The position numbers and the translations under genes are program-made. The notes below the pieces were generated by a model. It ran no database searches and had not been told where the DNA came from. It saw only the letters and a list, made by a program, of their open reading frames with translations. Shown piece by piece: positions 56,901 to 64,000 of a DNA stretch of 64,000 bases. The DNA is taken from assembly GCF_026151205.1 (NCBI RefSeq), contig NC_087074.1, positions 8,721,726-8,785,725 on the forward strand. The letters run 5' to 3'. Numbering within the stretch: position 1 is the first letter of the stretch; each line of letters opens with the position of its first letter. The stretch is from Bolinopsis microptera. Taxonomy: Eukaryota > Ctenophora > Tentaculata > Lobata > Bolinopsidae.

Positions 56901-59652
56901 CGATGTATAAAAACATACAAACTGCAGCTTCTTTAGTTAAAACGATTTCCATCCCATTCAACTACCATGTTAAGCCATGCCATAAGAAATCGGATGAAAC
57001 AGGGTCTTGTGAAACAGAGTGAACCAGCAGTGGTGTTGAATAGGGGAGAGGTAGAAAAGATTGAGCTCCTTGAGTTGATATTCCTAAAAATTTCAACATT
57101 TGTATAAGAGGAACAGAAAAATTCTGCGATATTCGTCGAGATCCATCTCTGACGTCTTTTATAGATCTCTGAATCGTCGTAAAGCAACCATGAACCATCG
57201 AGCGGTCGCCCACACACAGGCACTTTAATAATCTTCCTCTGGAACAAAATCTTTGGCCACAATCTTGATGTTTCAAGACCCCTCCATGGCTGAGCTGTCA
57301 AAGGACGATAAAGTAACCAGCCAAACAGATTTTCATCACAAGATAAACACCGCGCACTAAGATGACATCACGTGCGCGCAATAATTAATACGTGTTTACA
57401 TACAGCTTTTCAATTACAAGAAGACCCTTTTTGATTAAATGTGACAGCCCCATGTGGGATCTGCAGTCCGGCGGGTTGGCTCTGATTCATCTCAGCCAGG
57501 AGTCATCAAAATGGAAAAGAGCTCCAAAGGTAAGGGCATGAAGTCCTATAAGCAGCTATTTTTTCACTTAATAAAATGTCCATCTTTCGTCCCGTTCTTC
57601 GTCGTCAAAGGTAGATTAATTCCAATTAATCAGATTTATACCACTCCAATTAATAACCATCCAAATGATCTCAGATGATAGACGATATATAACTTGAACA
57701 CATTTTCTGAATCGTGAATAACAGCAGAAAGTCCATCCCGGCAACATTTCTTCACCATAACTCTTGAAGCCGAAACAGCAGCGAAATCTCCGAGATACAA
57801 ACATATCATTGATCTCCCATTCAGCAGCCCAAAAAGAGCTTTGAAAGAACAAAAATAAACACCTTTAACAAAACACACCCGGATCTCTTTGATGTAAACA
57901 AACAAGGGGGTGATTGCAAGAAGTAATCACTAATCAGTGGATCTACAGGGTTTGATTTGAATCAGCCTAGAAAGCAGCTGAGCGCTAAATAATACATGAT
58001 TTCGTTCTTACTCGTGGTACATTATAACTGCTGTCTTGACCCCTCGGTCTGTGTTCATCCACAGTTGTTTTATCTTACCAATTTGTTTGAATTCGTGGTA
58101 CAGCCCCGTTGACAGTGCGTGCACTGAAATAAGATGTTAAATATATCACATTTTATTCATGATATAATAGTAAAAATGTAGGCTATCTTTATAGAGGGAG
58201 GTACGGTGGGTCCGTGACAGCAATACAGCTACCAACCAACAGCAATAAATTTATCAGCTTCTGGCAGCAACCATCCAGATCCAAGAATTACTCTCATTAA
58301 ACCAAATATGGCTCATCTCGCCACTAATAATTTGTGCCAGAAGGCAAAAAGACCACGTTAGTAGAAACACACATTAAAATGAGAATATTATGCAGTTTCA
58401 TATGAATATGGCTTTGAGTAGGATCAAATTTCATAATTACTTACACAATTAAAAACAATATTTCTAGCTCGGTTTTCGTATGAGATCAACAATTTCCATG
58501 AGAATTGATGACATACAGTATTTAAAATTATGTATTCATAGTAATATAAACTGGAGATTGGAAAGCGTATTTGGAATCGCCATTCGAATTTTATAATTTT
58601 TTACTGCACTTTCCCAAACAGAAGTCCCCCACATTTTTATGAAATTTTATGAATGAGTAACGAAATTTAAACAACACCGCACGCCATCAGCGAATGTTTT
58701 AAAATCCTCGCACACATTTGAAATACCAAAATAATAAAACAAACCCGAACCTGAATGGTTTCCAGGCAAGTTATGACAGATAATGACACGCTTCCGGTAC
58801 TCGAAGGCAGTGTCTCCAGCTACTGCACCAGTAGCTCCACCAGTACTTCCACGGTCTTGAGTGCGCCCCGCACCTGCACCAGGTGCAATGTCAACCTTGC
58901 GCTTTATTTCCCGGCCTCGTGCTGGCGATGCACTTCTCTTTCTGCTAAAAGTAGTTATGACAGTCAGTTAGATGATCAAAAACAGTGAAACAAGTATACA
59001 AAAAATAAACATCTAAATTGATGTTAAGTCTATGCCTCCAATCTCCATCTAGTATGAAAATTAAATGTTCTACTTATAAGATAGAAAACCTTCGAAATCA
59101 TGATTCGATAGATAAACTACTGAATTGGAACTGCACTGGCTGTTTAATTTTAAATCTTTAAATTCTTTAAATTCCCGATATAACCACTTCACTTTCATAC
59201 CTCTGAAAATCTTCGTTCCTTGTCCTTTTCTCCTTAACTTCAGATTTACTGTCACTTTGAGTGCTGGCACTAAAGTCGTGATAACGTGTTGTCAAAGCAT
59301 TGTTAGAAATCTTGTGAGTCATTTTATATATTTTAGCAGCAATTTGGAGGCTAAGGAAGGAAACTACCGCAGTTACCCCTGCCGGGGAGTCCTTTGTAGT
59401 CAGAAACTCCATCTTATCCACTTCTCCAAATCTGAAGATAATGTTGTTAGTCGATCCTGCTCTTTAGTACCAAACTTTGTTTAATTATTATATTGATCAT
59501 TCAATCACATGCCATGCTGGAATTTTAATAGAGATATAATGGCAAATGGGATAATCACTGTTAACTTACGGAGTGAAATAGTCAATAATAGTGTTTTCAG
59601 TAGCATTGTCAGGAACATTTCCAATCCATAAATGTCTGCTTTCCCTTCCCAT
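47976..59652 (-). CDS. spen: Spen (split ends) family RNA-binding protein, complete, 14 coding exons
   Basis: Nuclear transcriptional co-repressor/RNA regulator family (SPEN, RBM15). Exons: 59652-59570, 59431-59201, 58941-58751, 58123-58012, 56532-56450, 51584-51340, 51231-51106, 50999-50653, 50502-50376, 50222-49351, 49228-49075, 48957-48676, 48539-48399 and 48128-47976. Phases agree and give 1048 residues. RRM1 starts at the N-terminus (MGRESRHLWIGNVPDN), like human SPEN. RRM2 has VIICHNLPGNHS and GLYHEFKQIGKI. RRM3 has TLFVGNLSGNV and GYPYAFIRYYDLKSA. RRM4 has KIGYGKG and MRGRCLGRTGRVKVDFANHE. An Arg/Ser/Asp-rich basic segment follows (exon 10), then proline-rich sequence and a C-terminal SPOC domain (LLRKYPIMWNGSIALKND, RIAQRMRLEPNQIEGV, WCMMLALPHG, QAAGIINLPVPG). 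It is much shorter than vertebrate SPEN. One GC donor (GAG|GCAAGT, exon 6). Confidence 0.96.
52379..54079 (+). pseudogene. LINE copy 2 (same family as 25-28 kb), 5' truncated
   Basis: It opens within the RT region (DEEKARIIKEYFEAEFNDAD; ISKLNSGKAVGIDKVPGEV), then AYKAGRSCADLVWAQ, IDMSAAFNTIRRG and the GASQGDSTAGK turn. Frame changes at about 53185, after which come ESGYSDDVEEIG (the catalytic motif, YSDD here), WTMLGHVLR and GRVGRHRTNLYD. A second shift near 53965 precedes the conceptual WRSLFTLRHIERMSLRKRK. The catalytic and C-terminal order matches the 25867-28122 ORF. Non-functional. Confidence 0.93.
54723..54755 (-). repeat. Solo terminus of the CTGGGCCGCG repeat family
   Basis: GGGCGGCGCTCGGCCTGTCA then CTCCGCCATA is a diverged copy of the terminus at 41036 and 43455. 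It marks the 3' limit of the unidentified coding region. Confidence 0.65.
54770..56020 (-). pseudogene. Unidentified decayed coding region of the Spen-intron transposon
   Basis: A frame starting at 56020 reads MAWRCKCGRVMESLTYDRC, then LRCNLAKA, a possible CxC...CxxC zinc-binding start. It shifts near 55912 to two copies of VIPVPEPSTED (a 72-bp tandem repeat), and again near 55745 into a 198-codon open stretch (55732-55136). That stretch holds two LNKLSTR repeats and a basic region with IKAKAIQRVLFRLGCSLEEA and RLKSKKRPRRITDDEYFT. Another shift near 55180 continues LPTPECQNGTKSTDD to about 54770. The match of adjacent frames suggests one ancestral protein of ~400 residues broken by about three indels. 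No family is recognised; it could be the element's own transposase or accessory protein. Confidence 0.5.
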
Positions 59653-59660
59653 GGCCTTAT

Positions 59661-60481
59661 CTAAGAGAAATTAAAGATGAAAGTCTGATAAACTGGAAAT
59701 TGTATCCTTTCTTTCAATTATGCACAATAATGCAGTACAGTAATCATTTGAGTTTTCACTGAGCACTGGGGCTGGGGGTGCCAAATAATAAGTAAAATAC
59801 AATTTTTAAGTAAAATACAATTTTTATTTTCCACAGAAGAATCAATACATATTGAATTATAAATATCCGAATAGGAGTAAATAAGTTCCAAAAAACCACT
59901 TAACATCCCAAACTGAAACTTTTACATCGTTTGTATGCTGTACTCCAAATCTATAAACTGCGATATGCAATGAGTAACAGGGGAGCCATGGTAGCAGCTC
60001 TCTCTCTCTCTTTGGATTATCTTGTGTTACAATAGAGTCTGAGGTCAGCTGAGCACCAACTTGCAGTGACCAATTGTCTCAATCAGCTCCCGTTAAGATA
60101 ACATTTACAGAGTTTATCAAATTGAAATACTAATCAAAAGTTAAATTTAAAACATTATTTAACAGTCAAAAAATTATGATCTGAACTTCCTAAATGGACA
60201 GTGAGCATAGAATTTCACAGGACCCTTCAGCAATCAGCATGCCACTGATAAGTTTGTGATGTTCTGGGACTGATGGAGATAGACTAAGATATTTTTGTGA
60301 ATAATTGTGATGATCTTATGTATCATTGTGTGTTGATTTGATATGATTTGAACTTATTATCCGCCGTCTCCTTTGTGTGGGCAATAATATACTCTTCAAG
60401 TCTTCAGTCAAACAGGTCCAGTTTTCGTGTCCTTGATAGAAGGTAGATGAGGATGTCACTTTGCTCTAACCATAGCCCTCT
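59661..60481. promoter_or_regulatory. Spen upstream region
   Basis: The Spen start codon is preceded (minus strand) by TTAG at 59661, a good acceptor, so a 5' UTR intron is likely and the promoter lies further right. A short CT-rich run is at 59998-60011. No clear promoter motif is visible. Confidence 0.35.
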
Positions 60482-60937
60482 TGCTTGCACAAGCGCGTCA
60501 CGTAGTAAGTGAAAACTCATGGTATGACAAGAGGAGTGTGGAGCACATTTGAAAGGACTTTCTTTGACGTGCGCATTTTCGATTCCAAATCGTCTACACA
60601 GCAAGGAAAGACCATGCCTCAGCTCTACACTCTGCACGAGAATGAGAAAAAGGACAAGTACATGAACCGAGTGCTACAATTGGTGAAAGGGTCATTCGTC
60701 CCCCTTGTATTTACCACAACAGGAATGGCACCCGAGGCCAAGCTTTTCATAAGGAAACTTGCTGTGTTGATAGCCATTAAAACCAAGGAGGACTTTAGCC
60801 AGGTGATGTGTAATATCAGGACACGCCTGAGCATTGATATGATGAGGAGTGTGCTAGCAGCAGTTAGAGGTGTACGTGGGAAGGCAAAGAAGGCATGGAC
60901 TGCCCTATATCTAATGTCTCTTTCACCTAATACCTGA
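60482..60937 (+). pseudogene. FFDVRxF...RTRLS mobile-element domain, fragment A
   Basis: Open frame with GVWSTFERTFFDVRIFDS, then LHENEKKDKYMNRVLQL, FVPLVFTTTGMAPEA, VMCNIRTRLSIDM and VRGVRGKAKK. This domain occurs very often in cnidarian, sponge and fish predicted proteins, commonly at the end of RT-bearing mobile elements; the DVRV strand suggests a PD-(D/E)XK-like nuclease (recollection and inference). The N-terminal part is missing, so it is a truncated 3' copy. Confidence 0.65.
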
Positions 60938-60983
60938 GGAGAAGAGCTTCGAGGGATGGATGATATTTATTGCTCATGATTTA

Positions 60984-61296
60984 CGATTGTGCTCTGCCAA
61001 TTGCATCACTTGATTTAATTTATTGAGTACTATATATAGTATTGAGTACTATATATATATAATACTGTTTGGCAATTTCCTTGTTTATCGAGTTCTTAAG
61101 GTACTCTGCAGTACACTGCGTAAAATAATTCTATACTAAACTATACTCCTTTAGTGAAGCCTTACAATTCTTTAAATGACACGTGTAGCTCTGTTGATAT
61201 ATATATTTTTTTAAATAATTCATGAATGAAAAAATGTCAAACAGTATATATAATACAATTAAGTAATTCAAGTGTTGCAATTGGCAGAGCACAATA
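60984..61296. repeat. Inverted repeat between the two tail-to-tail domain fragments
   Basis: TTGTGCTCTGCCAATTGCAT then CACTTGA (60987-61013) has its reverse complement at 61270-61294 with two or three differences. The spacer of ~255 bp includes (AT)n. It probably represents the shared 3' untranslated end of the flanking element copies. Confidence 0.75.
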
Positions 61297-61330
61297 CTGA
61301 GGTAACGGAAATTGTCCACTGCTACCAATA

Positions 61331-61603
61331 TTATATAATATGAAATATTCTTAACATAGGGAATCTTATTCTTGTCCTTACATGTCTTACCACATCGCAA
61401 TACCTCTCTTTTCCTTTCCTGGCGATGAGGTCTGCCACTCTATTTAGAAACCGCTTACATTCTTTGGACATGCCTCCAGTTGTGAGAAATACGGCTGGGG
61501 TGAAAGTGGCCTTCTCTATGTTCAACACTCTCTCCAAGTACTCATCCTTCTTCTCCTTTTCGTTCTCTTTGTATACTTCTTGAAGAGTTTTGGTCCTGCT
61601 TGA
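61331..61603 (-). pseudogene. FFDVRxF...RTR mobile-element domain, fragment B
   Basis: Minus-strand open segment: SSRTKTLQEVYKENEKEKKD, EYLERVLNIEKATFTPAVF, LTTGGMSKECKRFLNRVADL, VVRHVRTRIRFPMLR. It aligns with fragment A over the central part but lacks both the FFDVR strand and the C-terminus. Opposite orientation to A. Confidence 0.65.
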
Positions 61604-61615
61604 TAAGCAATTGGG

Positions 61616-61891
61616 GTGTTAAACCCTTATGTCAAGAAAGGTCTTATCAAATGGAGTCCAAAATCCTCTAGCAGATACGTCAAGCCGAGCTTGAATCAGC
61701 AGTTTTGTAGATATAAGAAGCCGGATGACCCAATTCACCTTGGATCAAACGGTATATTCAAACTCTCCCGGGCTTTTGCTCACAAGATATTTGGTAGCTC
61801 TGTTGACGGGAGATCATTCAGTGATGTTGTTAATGCCAAAGCTAGAGGCAGATTTTCCCCACGACCACGTAGATCTATATTTCAGTCATGA
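61616..61891 (+). pseudogene. LINE ORF1 C-terminal fragment
   Basis: A 91-codon frame without an ATG start, preceded in frame by TAA. It contains a basic tail (KARGRFSPRPRRSIFQS) and ends TGA in a 4-nt ATGA overlap with the next ORF. The stop/start overlap and position mark it as the end of a CR1-type ORF1, 5' truncated here. Confidence 0.7.
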
Positions 61892-64000
61892 TAGTTAAAT
61901 TGATATGCGAAATTTGCTGCTGCTGCAATAAACCTGTACGAGCTGGACACCCTTTCATAATTTGTCAGATGTGTGACAAAATAATGCACAAAAAATGCAA
62001 AACTAATGACAACATAGTCAAATTTCGAGATGAAATATACTGCAAAGTCTGTATTGAAGCCAACGATATTATTCGATACAACCCTTTCTACCAAGCTCCC
62101 CACTTTGCTAACAACGGCCTTATTGATGATGAGCCAGTTAATTATATTGAATCTATCTACAACAGCTCAAAAATTCTTGAAAACTGCAAAACATTCTCCA
62201 TAACAGAGTTGAATGCCACCACCCTGCCTGGAAATTCAGTCGAATATATGTCCACTTTATTCTTCAACATTGATGGGAATGCAACAAACTTTGACAACTT
62301 TGCAGTTGAGCAGTCTAGTATAAACCACAAGTTTTCTGTTATTGGTCTTGCAGAAACAAACACTGATGCTGACAATGGAACACTATATCAGCTCAGTGGA
62401 TACTCCTCGTGTTACCAATCCCGTTATTTCTGTCAAGACAAAAACCAGTTCAAGGCTAAAGGATCAGGAGTTTGTCTTTACCTGAAAAACTCTCTAAACT
62501 TTAATAAGATTACTGGATTATCTCTCTGTAATGAGCACATAGAATCACTGTTTGTATCTATCACCAGTATGAAAGACCCAACCGTTGTAGGGGTTATCTA
62601 CCGTCCTCCAAACGCATCACTTGAACTGTTTAACGAAGCATATGAACGTATTCTCTCTAAACTGGATGGCAAGAAGGTATATATCCTTGGGGATTTCAAT
62701 GTTAACATTTTAAACCACCCATCTTCATCAGAGGACAAATTCCAAGAAATAATATTTAACAATGGCTTTATACCAACCATATCAGTGCCAACTCACCATA
62801 TGCCTGGTTGTTCCAGGACTTGTATTGACAATATCCACACCAATGTATTAGACCAATCCCTTATCTCTGGTGTCATATCTGACAAGATCTCCCATCACCA
62901 CCCTATATTCACTTTTGTTAAGCTTTCCCCCGACTCTGTGTCACTATCTGATTCACCAGACAAAATTACTATACACTACGACTATAGTAATGCTAACCTA
63001 GAGAAGCTCTGTCTTGAAATAGAAAACGATTTAGATAGGTTCCACTACAGTTGTGACACATTTGACTCTTTTATGCAGCTATTTCAAGAAAAAATAGACT
63101 TGTCTTGCAAACTTCTAACTCCAAGAACCACTAAACGTAATAGCATAACCAACCCTTGGATTACCCAGGGCCTAATTAATTCCATCGAGAAGAAAGCTAG
63201 ATTGTATTTCGAATGGAAAAAGACTTGTACATTAAAATTACCTGACGGGGATCCGAATAAGCACATTTGCTACAAGGAATTCGACAAGTTTCTCAAAAGC
63301 TCAATAAATATGGCAAAGGCTATGTGCTACACTAGAAAATTCGAAAAGTACAGCATGAACTCCAAAAAGACGTGGGAAGTTATTAATGAACTCCGTGGTA
63401 AAACTACGTCTCGATGTAAGGACGATTTTGTCATAAACGGTCAGAGAGTAACCTGCAGACGAATAATTGCTAACAAATTTTGTGAATATTTTACATCTCT
63501 TGCAAGTAATCTCAATAAAAATGTACTGACGAACAATAGTATTTCTCTGGAACCAATAGAATCATTTGCTCAGTTCATGTCAAATTCAGTATCTGACTCC
63601 ATTTATCTGGAAGAAACTAATAAAGACGAGATCATCGAGGTGATCAAAGATTTTCAAAATGGCAAGGCGAGTGACATACCAATAATTGTTGTAAAGAAAT
63701 CATCAAAGCTCATAGCTGGTACCTTGGCCAGGCTTTACAACACATGTATACAAAGTGGTACATTCCCGAGTATTTTTAAAACTGGTAAAGTTATTCCTAT
63801 TTACAAGAAAGACAATAAGGAATGTATTGAAAACTATCGGCCTGTATCAATATTACCTTTATTTGGAAAAATTTTCGAGAAGATCATTTACAAACGGCTC
63901 TATAATTTCTTCACATCTAAAGGTGTACTGACAGACTCACAGTTTGGATTTAGAAAAGGTCATTCCACCACTCATGCTCTACACAAATCTATAGACTCCG
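61888..64000 (+). CDS. LINE (CR1-like) ORF2: PHD-like finger, endonuclease, RT; runs off window
   Basis: 704 codons open with no stop up to the edge. It starts at the ATG in the ATGA overlap. Residues ~6-57 form a PHD/RING-like zinc finger (CEICCCCNKP, CQMCDKIMHKKC, YCKVC). The EEP endonuclease follows: FFNIDGN, VIGLAETNTD, GVIYRPPN, ILGDFNVNIL, DNIHTNV, SDKISHHHP. The RT begins after ~540 residues: FQNGKASDIP, YKKDNKECIENYRPVSILPL, FGKIFEKIIYKRL and QFGFRKGHSTTHAL. All motifs are in one frame, so this copy may be active or very young. The 44179-45063 fragment may be the 3' end of the same family. Confidence 0.95.
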   Translation, partial: MIVKLICEICCCCNKPVRAGHPFIICQMCDKIMHKKCKTNDNIVKFRDEIYCKVCIEANDIIRYNPFYQAPHFANNGLIDDEPVNYIESIYNSSKILENCKTFSITELNATTLPGNSVEYMSTLFFNIDGNATNFDNFAVEQSSINHKFSVIGLAETNTDADNGTLYQLSGYSSCYQSRYFCQDKNQFKAKGSGVCLYLKNSLNFNKITGLSLCNEHIESLFVSITSMKDPTVVGVIYRPPNASLELFNEAYERILSKLDGKKVYILGDFNVNILNHPSSSEDKFQEIIFNNGFIPTISVPTHHMPGCSRTCIDNIHTNVLDQSLISGVISDKISHHHPIFTFVKLSPDSVSLSDSPDKITIHYDYSNANLEKLCLEIENDLDRFHYSCDTFDSFMQLFQEKIDLSCKLLTPRTTKRNSITNPWITQGLINSIEKKARLYFEWKKTCTLKLPDGDPNKHICYKEFDKFLKSSINMAKAMCYTRKFEKYSMNSKKTWEVINELRGKTTSRCKDDFVINGQRVTCRRIIANKFCEYFTSLASNLNKNVLTNNSISLEPIESFAQFMSNSVSDSIYLEETNKDEIIEVIKDFQNGKASDIPIIVVKKSSKLIAGTLARLYNTCIQSGTFPSIFKTGKVIPIYKKDNKECIENYRPVSILPLFGKIFEKIIYKRLYNFFTSKGVLTDSQFGFRKGHSTTHALHKSIDS

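Noticed and set aside
56678-57905. Several 74-122-codon frames in the Spen intron between exons 4 and 5
   Set aside because: They overlap each other in different frames without motifs; the Spen exons on either side splice in phase without them.

Overview
The window is genomic DNA from an invertebrate animal. Its protein-coding genes are split by GT-AG (and two GC-AG) introns, it is AT-rich, and it is crowded with animal-type transposable elements: LINEs, a Penelope-like element, Tc1/mariner relatives, many inverted-repeat elements, minisatellites and very long (GA)n tracts. A kringle plus thrombospondin-1 secreted protein, an animal-type PLAT-lipoxygenase, a Golgi SNARE and a Spen protein all point to Metazoa. 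A cnidarian or another non-model invertebrate fits, but the species cannot be fixed from the sequence alone.

Four host genes could be read. (1) A single-exon 752-codon lipoxygenase (16462-18720, +). (2) GOSR1/GS28, the Golgi SNARE, complete in seven exons on the minus strand (40048 down to 33089). (3) A secreted kringle-TSP1 protein (from 36906, +), nested on the opposite strand inside GOSR1 intron 5. (4) A complete Spen (split ends) family gene on the minus strand, 14 coding exons from 59652 to 47976, with four RRMs and a C-terminal SPOC domain. Every exon phase agrees along the 1048-codon reading frame. None of genes 2-4 is visible as one long ORF; they were assembled by hand from short exon segments, splice signals and known family order.

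Layout: 1-8.6 kb, no gene, (GA)n at the edge and two diverged duplications; 8.6-15.6 kb, a nest of inverted-repeat DNA elements with clear target-site duplications (TSDs), inside and beside a 14-bp minisatellite, plus an 11-bp-repeat foldback; 16.4-18.7 kb lipoxygenase; 19-24 kb minisatellites, a (GA)n tract of about 660 bp and a threefold tandem repeat of about 180 bp; 25-31.3 kb a LINE followed by a Penelope-like element interrupted by a one-ended mariner-like element; 33.1-40.05 kb GOSR1 with the nested kringle gene and a duplicated GOSR1 exon; 40.2-47.3 kb LINE debris and inverted-repeat elements; 47.98-59.65 kb Spen, one small intron of which is swollen by a 4.73-kb transposon (51614-56346) that itself carries a LINE copy and an unidentified decayed coding region; 60.5-61.6 kb a tail-to-tail pair of mobile-element-type domains; 61.6-64 kb an apparently intact LINE running off the window.

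The most unusual items are: the Spen-intron transposon, whose ends are each internally self-complementary and carry a core module in direct rather than inverted orientation; the phase-compatible duplicate of GOSR1 exon 6; the nested opposite-strand gene; and the one-ended mariner insertion whose flanking TA restores the Penelope reading frame.
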